NCBI RefSeq assembly: GCF_018278905.1 | Contig: NZ_CP046600.1 | Coordinates: forward strand, 3,224,001 to 3,288,000 | DNA length: 64,000 nt | Direction: 5' to 3' | Source of the DNA: Mycobacterium spongiae | GTDB lineage: Bacteria > Actinomycetota > Actinomycetes > Mycobacteriales > Mycobacteriaceae | Shown: positions 38,836 through 51,159 of the stretch, piece by piece | Layout of the letters: each line of letters opens with the position of its first letter | How positions within the stretch are numbered: position 1 is the stretch's first letter | Program-made: the position numbers and the translations under genes | The notes under the pieces: model-generated | Seen by the model: the letters and a program-made list of their open reading frames with translations, nothing else | The model's database searches: none | What the model was told of the DNA's origin: nothing

Positions 38836-39654
38836 ATGACACAGCCGGCGCTATCACCGTCGCGGGCGGCCGACTTCAAGCAGTGCCCGCTGCTGTACCG
38901 GTTCCGCGCGATCGACCGGTTGCCGGAAGCTCCGTCGACAGCCCAACTTCGCGGCTCGGTGGTGCATACCGCGTTGGAACGCCTCTACGGGCTACCCGCG
39001 GAAGAGCGGGGCCCCGACACCGCGAGGTCGCTCGTGGAGCCCGCGTGGGACCACCTGGTCACCGAGGCGCCGGAGTTGGCGGGCCAGCTGGACGACGGCC
39101 AGCGATCCCAATTGCTCGCGGACGCCCGCAATTTGCTGTCCGGCTACTACCGGCTCGAAGACCCGAGGCGGTTCGACCCGCAAAGCTGCGAGCACCGCGT
39201 CGAGGTCGAATTGGCCGACGGCACCCTGTTGCGCGGCTATATCGACCGGATCGACCTCGCCGCCACCGGCGAGCTGCGAGTGGTTGACTACAAGACCGGC
39301 AAGGCACCACCCGCCGCCCGAGCACTGGCCGAACTGAAGGCCATGTTCCAAATGAAGTTCTATGCGGTGGCGGTGTTTCGCTCACGCAATGTGCTGCCCG
39401 CCCGGTTGCGGCTGATCTACTTGGCCGACGGGCAGGTGCTGGACTATTCGCCGGACCGCGATGAGCTACTGCGCTTCGAGAAGACGCTGATGGCGATCTG
39501 GCGCGCCATCCTATCCGCCGGTCAGACGGGCGATTTCCGAGCCAGCCCGTCACGGTTGTGCGAGTGGTGCCCGCACCAACAGCACTGTCCAGTCTTCGGC
39601 GGCACGCCGCCGCCATACCCGGGCTGGCCAGGCCAGGCCGAGCCTGCGGCATGA
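38836..39654 (+). CDS. RecB-like PD-(D/E)XK nuclease (Rv2119 homologue)
   Basis: A 272-residue single-domain nuclease of the Cas4/RecB type. It starts PALSPSRAADFKQCPLLYRF (first Cys of a 4Fe-4S cluster), has the active-site segments YIDRIDLAATGELRVVDYKTGK (Asp, then Asp-x-Lys) and ends with CEWCPHQQHCPVF, supplying three more cysteines. It likely digests single-stranded DNA ends during repair. It overlaps the thioesterase gene by ATGA. Confidence 0.88.
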   Translation: MTQPALSPSRAADFKQCPLLYRFRAIDRLPEAPSTAQLRGSVVHTALERLYGLPAEERGPDTARSLVEPAWDHLVTEAPELAGQLDDGQRSQLLADARNLLSGYYRLEDPRRFDPQSCEHRVEVELADGTLLRGYIDRIDLAATGELRVVDYKTGKAPPAARALAELKAMFQMKFYAVAVFRSRNVLPARLRLIYLADGQVLDYSPDRDELLRFEKTLMAIWRAILSAGQTGDFRASPSRLCEWCPHQQHCPVFGGTPPPYPGWPGQAEPAA

Positions 39655-40427
39655 CCGGTTGCTACTACCGCCGCCTCCCAGCTGATGGCGGCGATCCGGC
39701 TTTCGGTCCCACCGACTACACCCGCAGCAACTGGGATCTGGAAATTCAGCACGGCTCGCCACCGTTGGCTCTGCTGACCAAGCTGATCGAGGAACTGTCG
39801 GCGGGGTCGGGCCTTCGCATCGGCAGACTCAGTCTCGACATCCTCGGCGCGATACCGGTGGCACCGGTGCGTGCCCGGGCCTGGGTGCAGCGCCCAGGTT
39901 CGCGGGTCGCCATGATGGCCGCCGAGATGGTCGCCGACCGCGCGGTGGCGCGGGTGACCGCCTGGCTAGTGGCGGTCAGCGACACCACCGACATCGCATC
40001 GGATCGATACCGTCCGCTCGTGGAAGGACCGGCCGCACCGATCCCGGCAGCCTTTGCCGACGTCAGCGGCTACTTCGACGCAGTCAGCTGGCGCCCCCAG
40101 GACCCGGAGGGACACTCCGCCGCGGTGTCGTGGTTTCGCCCGATGGCGCACATCGTTGACACCGATCCGACGACACCGCTGCAAAGACTGGCAGCCGTAG
40201 TGGACTGTGCCAACGGCGTCGGCGCGATCCTGGACCCGAATCGGTTCTTCTTCATGAACACCGACACCGTCGTTCATCTACACCGACTTCCGACCGGCAG
40301 TGATTTCGCCCTACGGGCTCGCGCCTCCGTCGGGCCGGATGGTGTGGGGGTAACCACCGCTGAAGTATTCGACAAGACTGGGTTTGTGGGGACGGCGGCC
40401 CAGACGCTACTGGTCCGGCGCCGCTAG
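39651..40427 (+). CDS. TesB-like acyl-CoA thioesterase family protein
   Basis: A 258-residue double-hotdog protein whose ATG overlaps the nuclease stop (ATGA). Features: NWDLEIQHGSPPLALLTKLI at the start, LDILGAIPVAPVRARAWVQR in the middle and NTDTVVHLHRLPTGSDFALR near the end, typical of actinobacterial thioesterase-family proteins annotated from TesB. It probably hydrolyses acyl-CoA in the cytoplasm; substrate unknown. I do not recall it between Rv2119 and Rv2120c in M. tuberculosis. The stop codon TAG lies in the first unit of a tandem repeat. Confidence 0.7.
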   Translation: MTGCYYRRLPADGGDPAFGPTDYTRSNWDLEIQHGSPPLALLTKLIEELSAGSGLRIGRLSLDILGAIPVAPVRARAWVQRPGSRVAMMAAEMVADRAVARVTAWLVAVSDTTDIASDRYRPLVEGPAAPIPAAFADVSGYFDAVSWRPQDPEGHSAAVSWFRPMAHIVDTDPTTPLQRLAAVVDCANGVGAILDPNRFFFMNTDTVVHLHRLPTGSDFALRARASVGPDGVGVTTAEVFDKTGFVGTAAQTLLVRRR

Positions 40428-40591
40428 TTCGATGGCGGCGACCCGCCGCGCCCGGCTACGCCGCGCTTGCGATCGCCGCTAGTTCGATGGCGGCGACCCG
40501 CCGCGCCCGGCTACGCCGCGCTTGCGATCGCCGCTAGTTCGATGGCGGCGACCCGCCGCGCCCGGCTACGCCGCGCTTGCGATCGCCGCTA
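40421..40591. repeat. Three tandem 55-bp units between convergent genes
   Basis: Units begin at 40421, 40476 and 40531, exactly 55 bp apart and essentially identical, followed by a seven-base start of a fourth (CCGCTAG). Each begins CCGCTAGTTCGATGGCGGCG and contains CGCCGCGCCCGGCTACGCCG. The TAG of the first unit is the thioesterase stop, and the palindromic CTAG of the last is the stop of the oxidoreductase on the other strand. The perfect identity means recent expansion. Confidence 0.88.
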
Positions 40592-41971
40592 GACCAGTGG
40601 CGACATCTCTTGCAGCATCGTGGGAACGAGCTCGCTGACGGTGGGATGGATATGCATGGTGCGCGCCAGCGTGCGCCACGGCGCCTTGGCCGACATGACG
40701 TCGAGGATGGCGTGAATGGCCTCGTCGCCGCCGACACCGAAGATCGCCGCTCCCAGTATCTCGTCGGTGTCGGCATCGACCACGACCTTCATAAAGCCTT
40801 GCGTTTCACCCTTTTCCACGGCCCTGCCGACCCTCGTCATTGGCCGCTTACCGACCAAAGCCCGCCGACCCGACGCTCGAACCTGGTCGACGGTCATGCC
40901 CGCTCGACCTAGCGGCGGATCGATATAGAGGGCGTAGGTGGTGATACGGTCGCTGACCCGGCGTGGGTCGTCATCGAGCAGGTTCGCGGCGACAATCTCG
41001 TAATCGTTGTACGACGTGTGGGTGAAAGCTCCCTTTCCGTTGCAGTCACCCATCGCCCAAATGTGGTCAACAGTGGTCTTGAGCTGATCGTCGACGACGA
41101 TGTAGCCGCGCGCGTCGGTGGCCACGCCGGCGGCATCCAGACCCAGGTCGTCGGTATTGGGTCGACGCCCCACCGCCAGCAGCAGATGGCTGCCCTCGAT
41201 GGGCTGCGCACCAGCACGGGGCGTCAGCTCGAAGCCTCTAGAACTGCTGCTGCGCTTCGTGATTCGGATGTCGTCGGCGCCGAGAATGATGTCGACGCCT
41301 TCAGCGGCCAGAATATCGTTGATGGTCGCCGAGACATCCTCGTCTTCGCGGGACGCCAACCGCGGTCCCCGCTCCAAGACCGTTACCTGGGCACCGAAAC
41401 GACGGTACATTTGGGCGAACTCCAGCGCGATGTAGCCGCCGCCGACGACGACGAGATGTTCTGGCAGAGTATCGAGTTCGAGGATCGACACGTTGGTGAG
41501 AAAATCGATCTCAGAGAGCCCCGGGATGTTGGGCACCACCGCGCGGCCACCGACGTTGAGGTAGATCCGGTCGGCGTGCAGCACGTCATCATCATCGATC
41601 CGGAGCGTGTGCGGATCGGTGAATCGGGCATGTCCCCGAAAGACCGTGCAGCCATCCATGCCGTCCAACCAGGCTTCGACCCCGTTGCGGTCGGCCAGCA
41701 TGATCGCGTCCTTGCGTGCCTTGACTTTCGCCATGTCTACGCCGACAGAACCGGTCCCGACACCGTATTCCGCACCACGCCTGGCGACGTGCGCGGCGTG
41801 CGCGCTGGCCACCAATGTCTTGGTGGGGATGCATCCCGTGTTGACACAGGTGCCGCCGAAAAGCTTGCGCTCCACCATCGCAACCCGCTGCCCCGCGGCG
41901 GTCAGGCGACCTGCCAGCGAGGGCCCGGCCTGGCCGGCACCGACGATGATGGCGTCAAAATGCTGTGTCAT
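40589..41971 (-). CDS. FAD-dependent pyridine nucleotide-disulfide oxidoreductase
   Basis: A 460-residue class I flavoprotein. FAD-binding IIVGAGQAGPSLAGRL, redox-active disulfide GGTCVNTGCIPTK (about residues 41-46), NAD(P)-binding VVVGGGYIALEFAQMY, second FAD motif HIWAMGDCNG and C-terminal active site HIHPTVSELVPT. It lacks the N-terminal metal-binding domain and the C-terminal Cys pair of mercuric reductase, so it is more likely a general disulfide or quinone reductase of that family. Its start overlaps the Rv2120c homologue's stop by ATGA. From memory it is not at this place in M. tuberculosis. Confidence 0.85.
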   Translation of the reverse strand: MTQHFDAIIVGAGQAGPSLAGRLTAAGQRVAMVERKLFGGTCVNTGCIPTKTLVASAHAAHVARRGAEYGVGTGSVGVDMAKVKARKDAIMLADRNGVEAWLDGMDGCTVFRGHARFTDPHTLRIDDDDVLHADRIYLNVGGRAVVPNIPGLSEIDFLTNVSILELDTLPEHLVVVGGGYIALEFAQMYRRFGAQVTVLERGPRLASREDEDVSATINDILAAEGVDIILGADDIRITKRSSSSRGFELTPRAGAQPIEGSHLLLAVGRRPNTDDLGLDAAGVATDARGYIVVDDQLKTTVDHIWAMGDCNGKGAFTHTSYNDYEIVAANLLDDDPRRVSDRITTYALYIDPPLGRAGMTVDQVRASGRRALVGKRPMTRVGRAVEKGETQGFMKVVVDADTDEILGAAIFGVGGDEAIHAILDVMSAKAPWRTLARTMHIHPTVSELVPTMLQEMSPLV

Positions 41972-42450
41972 AGCGCACCCGCCGCCCCGACGATGGCGAA
42001 GCCACCCAGGACCGCCACGGAGTCCTCCAGCAGCGCGATCGGCAAGTCCTGGCCGCCGCGGGCCGCTACCAGCCGGCGACGCAACTGATAGCCAACCATG
42101 GTGCCGAGCACCGCTCCGACAACACCGGCTCCCAGCGCACCCCAGCGGTAGCCCCAGGCGATACCGATCACCGCGCCGGCGAACCCACCCATCAGGATCC
42201 GAACAGCGAACGCGGGCGCCGCTGTGCGAGGTGGCGTCTGCGGGAGTTTGTCATTGATGAGTTCGGTCGCCGCCAGCACGCTGAGGATGCCGACCGTCAC
42301 GATGTTGCCGACCCAGTTCGCCCATGTTCCATGCAGATTGATCCAGCCCAGAGTGCCAGCCCAGGACACCGCGGCCGGAGCCGTCAGGGAACGCAATCCG
42401 GCAACCACACCGATGAGTAAAGCCAACAGCAGCACGAGCAAATACGTCAC
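41968..42450 (-). CDS. DUF4126-like membrane protein (Rv2120c homologue)
   Basis: A 160-residue protein, the same length as Rv2120c. Four or five hydrophobic segments, starting YLLVLLLALLIGVVAGLRSL, with GLRSLTAPAAVSWA being the typical DUF4126 entry. A Gly-rich segment GGFAGAVIGIAWGYRWGALG follows. It precedes and overlaps the oxidoreductase gene, so the two are probably co-expressed. No transport activity can be assigned. Confidence 0.8.
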   Translation of the reverse strand: MTYLLVLLLALLIGVVAGLRSLTAPAAVSWAGTLGWINLHGTWANWVGNIVTVGILSVLAATELINDKLPQTPPRTAAPAFAVRILMGGFAGAVIGIAWGYRWGALGAGVVGAVLGTMVGYQLRRRLVAARGGQDLPIALLEDSVAVLGGFAIVGAAGAL

Positions 42451-42514
42451 TGCGATCCCTCCTTGAGGCGGATGACTAGCCGGACGCTAACACAGCAAAG
42501 AGTGCAGCGGATCC

Positions 42515-43372
42515 TCAGAATCGGCAGAATCTGATGTCGGAAGCCAGAATCGCCTTGGCCCCGACGGCGGCGAGCTCGTCCATGATCCCGTTGACGTCTC
42601 GACGCGGCGCCAAGGCACGCACAGCGACCCACCCCGGATCGGCCAACGGCGCAATGGTCGGTGACTCCAATCCCGGCGTGATCGCCGCGGCCTTGTCCAA
42701 TGCCGTACGTGGACAGTCGTAGTCGAGCATCAGGTACTGCTGACCGAACACCACGCCCTGTACCCTGGCCACGAGTTGATCGCGCGCGGTGCTGACCTCG
42801 CTCTGGTCGGCCTTGCCGTCCCCCTCGATCAGCACCGCCTCCGAGTCGCACAACGGCTCGCCGAAGGCCACCAGATCATGCAGGCTCAGGGTGCGACCGG
42901 ACCCCACCACGTCGGCGATGGCGTCGGCGACGCCAAGTTGTATGGAGATCTCTACAGCGCCGTCGAGTCTGATGACCGTCGCTTGGATACCCCTGGCAGT
43001 CAAGTCCTTATGAACCAAAGTCGGGTACGAGGTGGCAATCCGTTTGCCGGCCAGGTCGGATGTCGTCCACTCGCGCCCGGCCGGACCGGCGTAACGAAAG
43101 CTCGACGACCCGAATCCCAGCGCTAGCCGTTCCCGCACCGGCGCATCGGAATCACGCACCAGGTCACGTCCGGTGATCCCGAAGTCAAGCTCCCCGGAAC
43201 CGACGTAGATCGCAATATCCTTGGGCCGCAAGAAGAAGAACTCGACGTTATTGACGGGATCCATGACCGTCAGATCTTTGGAGTCGGTGCGGCTCCGGTA
43301 CCCGGCCTCCGCCAGGATCTCGGCCGCGGGCGCGCTCAGCGCACCTTTGTTGGGAACCGCCACCCGTAGCAT
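42515..43372 (-). CDS. hisG: ATP phosphoribosyltransferase HisG (long form)
   Basis: About 285 residues from [16 protein letters not shown] 43378, overlapping the hisE stop by ATGA, is equally possible. Catalytic domains contain [15 protein letters not shown] and IATSYPTLV, and the PRPP loop appears as [18 protein letters not shown]. The C-terminal ACT-like regulatory domain (about 211-285, [19 protein letters not shown]) allows histidine feedback inhibition. First step of histidine synthesis. Downstream of hisE. Confidence 0.95.
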   Translation of the reverse strand: MLRVAVPNKGALSAPAAEILAEAGYRSRTDSKDLTVMDPVNNVEFFFLRPKDIAIYVGSGELDFGITGRDLVRDSDAPVRERLALGFGSSSFRYAGPAGREWTTSDLAGKRIATSYPTLVHKDLTARGIQATVIRLDGAVEISIQLGVADAIADVVGSGRTLSLHDLVAFGEPLCDSEAVLIEGDGKADQSEVSTARDQLVARVQGVVFGQQYLMLDYDCPRTALDKAAAITPGLESPTIAPLADPGWVAVRALAPRRDVNGIMDELAAVGAKAILASDIRFCRF

Positions 43373-43374
43373 GG

Positions 43375-43656
43375 TCATAGTTTCCGGTAGATGTCGTCGA
43401 GGGACAGTCCGCGGGAAATCATCAGGACCTGTGTCCAGTAGAGCAATTGACTGATCTCCTCGGCCAGCGCGTCATCGGGTTCGTGCTCGGCGGCCAGCCA
43501 CACCTCGCCGGCCTCCTCCAGGATCTTCTTGCCCAGCGCGTGTACCCCGGCGTCGAGCGCAGCCACGGTGGTGCTGCCGGCCGGCCGGGTGCGGGCGCGT
43601 TCGCCGAGTTCGGCGAACAGATCCTCGAAGGTCTTCACGGCCAGCGATTGTGTCAC
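43375..43656 (-). CDS. hisE: Phosphoribosyl-ATP pyrophosphatase HisE
   Basis: A 93-residue protein from GTG 43656 ([14 protein letters not shown]), matching the M. tuberculosis length. All-alpha NTP-PPase fold with [17 protein letters not shown] and [15 protein letters not shown], whose Glu/Asp residues bind Mg. It performs the second step of histidine synthesis, right before hisG in the pathway's operon. Confidence 0.95.
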   Translation of the reverse strand: MTQSLAVKTFEDLFAELGERARTRPAGSTTVAALDAGVHALGKKILEEAGEVWLAAEHEPDDALAEEISQLLYWTQVLMISRGLSLDDIYRKL

Positions 43657-43730
43657 GTGCCGCCGAGCAAAGTCACGGCGGTTTCGGCAGCCCGGCAAGC
43701 GGGGTGCGACGGCCCCAGTGGGGTGTGGGC

Positions 43731-47477
<3,747 letters not shown>

Positions 47478-47484
47478 GCAGGCT

Positions 47485-47501
47485 CCTTCCGTAGCGGAAG
47501 G
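47485..47501 (-). promoter_or_regulatory. Hairpin sequestering the metH Shine-Dalgarno
   Basis: On the metH strand CCTTCCG-CTA-CGGAAGG forms a perfect 7-bp stem with a 3-nt loop. The 3' arm continues as GGAAGGAG, the ribosome-binding site, six to seven bases before the GTG start. When folded it would hide the site. No match to a cobalamin or SAM riboswitch is evident in the remaining leader. Confidence 0.5.
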
Positions 47502-47813
47502 CGTCCTTTGGTTCTGCCGAGCGTGGCGGATACCGGTGGACCGGGACCCGTTGCAACGCCTCTCGACCAGGCAATTGTACGTGGCTTACCTGACCGGCGC
47601 CTGGGACGCCCCACTCGTCGCCGCGATCGACACCGACCCGCTCGGCGACCGCGGATCCCTGGGCGACAGCTCGCGGATCTTGTCGGCAATGACGTCGTCG
47701 CTCAGGTCGGATAGATCGTACCCGAACATTTTTCTTCCAAGCCCCACGCGCTCTGGTGTTGACAGCCTTCTGCCAGGTCCCGGCCGCCATTTCAACCGCC
47801 GTACGCTGAATCT
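47502..47813. other. Divergent leader between metH and the PAC2 gene
   Basis: About 310 bp without a supportable gene. It must hold the promoters of metH and of the PAC2-family gene. I see no clear riboswitch. Confidence 0.4.
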
Positions 47814-48701
47814 GTGACTTTGCCGGATAGTGGGTCGAATTGCAGCGCGCAGCTGCCCGAACTGCATAACACCGTTGTCGTTGCCGCATTTGAGGGCTGG
47901 AACGACGCCGGTGACGCGGCCAGCGATGCGGTAGAGCACCTGGCTACGACCTGGGAGGCGCTCCCGATCATGGAGATCGATGACGAGGCCTACTACGACT
48001 ACCAGGTGAATCGCCCGGTGATCCGCCAAGTCGACGGGGTTACCCGCGAGCTCGCCTGGCCGGCCATGCGGATCTCGCACTGCCGTCCCACCGGCGACCG
48101 CGACGTCGTCTTGATGTACGGGGTGGAACCGAACATGCGCTGGCGCACCTTCTGCGCTGAGCTGCTGGCAATCATCGAGAAACTCAACGTCGACACCGTG
48201 GTAGTTCTCGGGGCGCTGCTGGCCGACACACCGCATACTCGGCCGGTACCCGTCTCGGGTGCCGCGTACTCTCCGGAGTCGACGCGACTGTTTGGTCTGG
48301 AGGAAACCCGCTACGAGGGTCCGACGGGAATCACCGGAGTGTTCCAACATGCGTGCGTTCAGGCCGGTATCCCGGCGGTGACATTCTGGGCCGCGGTGCC
48401 CCACTACGTGTCGCACCCGCCCAACCCGAAGGCGACGGTGGCGCTGCTGCACCGCGTCGAGGATGTGCTCGATGTCGAGGTGCCGCTGGGCGACCTGCCC
48501 GCGCTTGCCGAAGCGTGGGAGCAGGAGATCACCGAGCTGACCGCCGAGGATGAGGAGCTGGCCGAATATGTGCAGTCATTGGAGCAGCATGGCGACACTG
48601 CCGTCGAGATGAACGACGCTCTCGGCAAGGTCGACGGCGATGCGCTGGCCGCGGAGTTCGAACGTTATCTGCGGCGACGCCGCCCGGGGTTCGGGCGCTG
48701 A
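47814..48701 (+). CDS. PAC2 (proteasome assembly chaperone-like) family protein, Rv2125 homologue
   Basis: A 295-residue protein (Rv2125, 292). The N-terminal core VVVAAFEGWNDAGDAASDAV is the PAC2/DUF75 signature, and PTGITGVFQHACVQAGIPAV is the second conserved segment. The C-terminal 70 residues are a charged helix. The archaeal and eukaryotic relatives help proteasome assembly, which is suggestive in an organism with a proteasome, but in bacteria the role is not established. GTG start. Diverges from metH. Confidence 0.85.
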   Translation: MTLPDSGSNCSAQLPELHNTVVVAAFEGWNDAGDAASDAVEHLATTWEALPIMEIDDEAYYDYQVNRPVIRQVDGVTRELAWPAMRISHCRPTGDRDVVLMYGVEPNMRWRTFCAELLAIIEKLNVDTVVVLGALLADTPHTRPVPVSGAAYSPESTRLFGLEETRYEGPTGITGVFQHACVQAGIPAVTFWAAVPHYVSHPPNPKATVALLHRVEDVLDVEVPLGDLPALAEAWEQEITELTAEDEELAEYVQSLEQHGDTAVEMNDALGKVDGDALAAEFERYLRRRRPGFGR

Positions 48702-48715
48702 CCCCACGCGTAGCG

Positions 48716-48774
48716 CCGAACGTCGACTTGTCGGGCGGAAATGCGTCGAAAATGCCCAACAACTCGACTCTCGG
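48716..48774. repeat. 21-bp imperfect inverted repeat, intergenic palindrome family copy 2
   Basis: Arms 48716-48736 and 48754-48774 pair over 21 bp with four mismatches around a 17-nt loop; the AACGTCGACTTG core is shared with the element at 19252. It lies between convergent genes, where a bidirectional terminator is expected. Confidence 0.65.
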
Positions 48775-48780
48775 CAGAAC

Positions 48781-49662
48781 CTACGGCTTCGCCAAGCCCT
48801 CGTTGTAGGCGCTACTTGACCGGCCGAGGGCCTCGACCTGTTCATCCACGCGAGGCACGAGCTCAGCGAAGGCTTTGCGAGTGGGCAGTTCGCCAAGTCG
48901 GGTGGACAGCACCGGTTTGAGCCACCGAAACAAGCCCACCCAGCCCGGGCAGTACACGTGATCTTTGCGGCCCTCGATGCCTTTGACAAAGGTTGCCGCG
49001 CACCTCGTTACCGATGTGGTTTTCTTCAACGGCCCGGGCAGGCTCGCGATCAGCTCGTCGAATGCGGGCAGGTCGGCCTTGGCATCGCGAACCAGCGGGG
49101 TGTCAATCCAGCACATGTGCGCTGAGCCGACTCCGACGTCGTGGTGGGCAACTTCCGATCGAAGCGCGTTGGCGAAGTGTTCGACTCCGGCCTTCGACGC
49201 GTCGTAGGCCGCCAAACTCGGCGACGCCGCGAACGCGGCCAGCGACGAGACAATCAGCACATAACCTCGGCTGTTGATCACCGCCGGCAAGGTGGCACGT
49301 ACCGTGTAGAACACACCGAGCAGGTTCACGTCGAGCACCCGCTTGAACGCCTCGGGATCGACCTGCAGCACGGAGCCGTAGCTGGCGATGCCGGCGTTGG
49401 CCATCACGACATCGATGCCACCGAACCGCTCGACGGCCTGGTCGGCGGCGGCCTGCATGGCGGGCAGGTCGCGCACGTCGGCAACCACAGTGAGTACGCG
49501 ATCGTCGTGGCCGAGTTCGGCGGCAACCGTGGCCAGATCCGCCTCGGACAGATCGGTCAGCACGAGTTTGGCGCCCTTGTTGTGCAGGCGGCGAGCGACC
49601 TCGGCCCCGATTCCCCGGGCACCTCCAGTGATGAAGACGACTTTGCCCTGCATCGATGTCAT
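48781..49662 (-). CDS. Short-chain dehydrogenase/reductase (Rv2129c homologue)
   Basis: A 293-residue classical SDR, same length as Rv2129c. Cofactor motif GGARGIGAEVARRLH (about residues 13-20), NAG in VMANAGIASYG, catalytic Ser in IVSSLAAF and the YxxxK as YDASKAG. VLTDLSE after the second strand has Asp, favouring NAD(H). Substrate unknown. It converges with the PAC2 gene and lies downstream of mshC on the same strand. Confidence 0.88.
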   Translation of the reverse strand: MTSMQGKVVFITGGARGIGAEVARRLHNKGAKLVLTDLSEADLATVAAELGHDDRVLTVVADVRDLPAMQAAADQAVERFGGIDVVMANAGIASYGSVLQVDPEAFKRVLDVNLLGVFYTVRATLPAVINSRGYVLIVSSLAAFAASPSLAAYDASKAGVEHFANALRSEVAHHDVGVGSAHMCWIDTPLVRDAKADLPAFDELIASLPGPLKKTTSVTRCAATFVKGIEGRKDHVYCPGWVGLFRWLKPVLSTRLGELPTRKAFAELVPRVDEQVEALGRSSSAYNEGLAKP

Positions 49663-49686
49663 GGCCGAAACGTACCGCGGCGCCGA

Positions 49687-50943
49687 CTACAGGTCTACCC
49701 CGAACAACGCGTCGACGGCCGTTGCCACCTGGTTCGGCGCCTCGGTGTCATGGCCACCGTATTCCAGGGCGTCGCCCACCCAGCCGTCCAGTGCCGCAAT
49801 CGCTTTGGGCGTATCGAGGTCGTCCGCCAGGTACTGGCGCACTCGGGCGACAACGTCGGCGGCGTCGGGAGCGGCCGGCAGCGCCGTCGCGCTGCGCCAG
49901 CGGTGCAGCCTAGCGGTTGCCTCGTCGAGCAATTGCGGACTCCAAAAACGGTCCGCCCGATAGTGTCCGGCCAGCAGACCCAGCCGCACCGCCGACGGAT
50001 CAACGCCTTGGGCGCGCAGCTGCGACACCAAAACCAGATTGCCACGGCTCTTGGACATCTTCTCCCCGTCCCAGCCGATCATCCCGGCATGGACGTAGTG
50101 CCGCGCGAATCGCCGTTTGTTGCTGACACATTCGGCGTGCGCAGCGGTGAACTCGTGATGCGGAAAGACCAGATCGCTCCCGCCGCCCTGAATGTCGAGG
50201 CCGTTGTCGATCCGGCTGAGCGCGATCGCCGCGCACTCGACGTGCCATCCCGGCCGGCCAGGTCCGAACGGCGAGGGCCAACTGGGTTCGGAAGGCCGCG
50301 CGGCCCGCCACAGCAGAGCGTCCAATTCGTCAGTCTTGCCCGGCCTATCCGGGTCGCCGCCGCGCTGCTGGTACAGGCGCAGCATGGTGTCGCGGTCATA
50401 GCCCGACTCGTAGCCGAACTGCTGCGTCGCGTCCGCGCGGAAGTAGACGTCCGGGTGCTCCTGCGCTCCCGGGTCGACGACGTACGCGGCCCCGGACGCC
50501 AGCAGTTTCTCGATGACCTCGACCATTTCGGCGACCGCCTCGGTGGCCCCGACGAAGTCACTGGGCGGCAGTACCCGCAACGCCACCATGTCCTCACGAA
50601 ACCGCGCGACCTCGCGATCGGCGAGGTCGCGCCAGTCGACGCTGTCGCGGTCGGCGCGTTCGAACAACGGATCATCCACGTCAGTGACGTTCTGCACGTA
50701 GTGCACGTCGTGGCCGAGGTCCAGCCACAGCCGATAGATCAGGTCAAAGGCCAGATAGGTGGCGGCGTGCCCCAAGTGCGTGGCGTCGTAGGGCGTGATC
50801 CCGCAGACGTACATGGTGGCCTTGGAGAAGGGTTGAGTGGCAGCCGCGACGGGCCGCACCTGCCGATCGGCGGTGTCATACAACCGCAGCTCCGGGCCAC
50901 GCCCCGGCAACGTTGGAACGGGTGCGGGCGACCACGACTGCAT
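49687..50943 (-). CDS. mshC: Cysteine:GlcN-Ins ligase MshC (mycothiol synthesis)
   Basis: A 418-residue enzyme from [17 protein letters not shown], related to cysteinyl-tRNA synthetase but shorter. Zinc Cys in [16 protein letters not shown], which includes the HIGH-type signature, second zinc ligands in WHVECAAIA and [12 protein letters not shown], and KMSKS in GEKMSKSRG. It joins cysteine to glucosaminyl-inositol, the third committed step of mycothiol synthesis. Tandem 59-bp repeats lie immediately upstream and remain in frame, so longer annotations are possible but unsupported. Confidence 0.94.
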   Translation of the reverse strand: MQSWSPAPVPTLPGRGPELRLYDTADRQVRPVAAATQPFSKATMYVCGITPYDATHLGHAATYLAFDLIYRLWLDLGHDVHYVQNVTDVDDPLFERADRDSVDWRDLADREVARFREDMVALRVLPPSDFVGATEAVAEMVEVIEKLLASGAAYVVDPGAQEHPDVYFRADATQQFGYESGYDRDTMLRLYQQRGGDPDRPGKTDELDALLWRAARPSEPSWPSPFGPGRPGWHVECAAIALSRIDNGLDIQGGGSDLVFPHHEFTAAHAECVSNKRRFARHYVHAGMIGWDGEKMSKSRGNLVLVSQLRAQGVDPSAVRLGLLAGHYRADRFWSPQLLDEATARLHRWRSATALPAAPDAADVVARVRQYLADDLDTPKAIAALDGWVGDALEYGGHDTEAPNQVATAVDALFGVDL

Positions 50944-50957
50944 GCCCTCGACTCTAG

Positions 50958-51134
50958 GCCCGGCGACGATGCAGACCGCGCAGCGGTGTGAGGAGAAGCC
51001 GGGCCATCCAACACCAGCCCGGCGACGATGCAGACCGCGCAGCGGTGTGAGGAGAAGCCGGGCCATCCAACACCAGCCCGGCGACGATGCAGACCGCGCA
51101 GCGGTGTGAGGAGGAGCCGGGCCATCCAACACCA
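50958..51134. repeat. Three tandem 59-bp units before mshC
   Basis: Units start at 50958, 51017 and 51076, spaced 59 bp. Each has GCCCGGCGACGATGCAGACC, then GCGCAGCGGTGTGAGGAG, so ACCGC and GCGGT form a short hairpin on either side of GCA. The first 15 bases are the same as in the units before dop. The array ends 14 bp before the mshC ATG and follows the cysQ stop. Confidence 0.87.
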
Positions 51135-51159
51135 GCGGATCAGAAAACAGCCGGATCGG

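Noticed and set aside
40589..41971. Mercuric reductase
   Set aside because: The redox pair and fold fit, but the N-terminal metal-binding domain and the C-terminal cysteine pair are absent, and no mer genes are nearby.
47478..47813. Cobalamin or SAM riboswitch before metH
   Set aside because: No recognisable B12-box or SAM-aptamer core in the leader; only the simple hairpin is supported.
50944..51132. In-frame extension of MshC through the 59-bp repeats
   Set aside because: The translated repeats are an accident of an open frame; the family starts at the ATG after the array.
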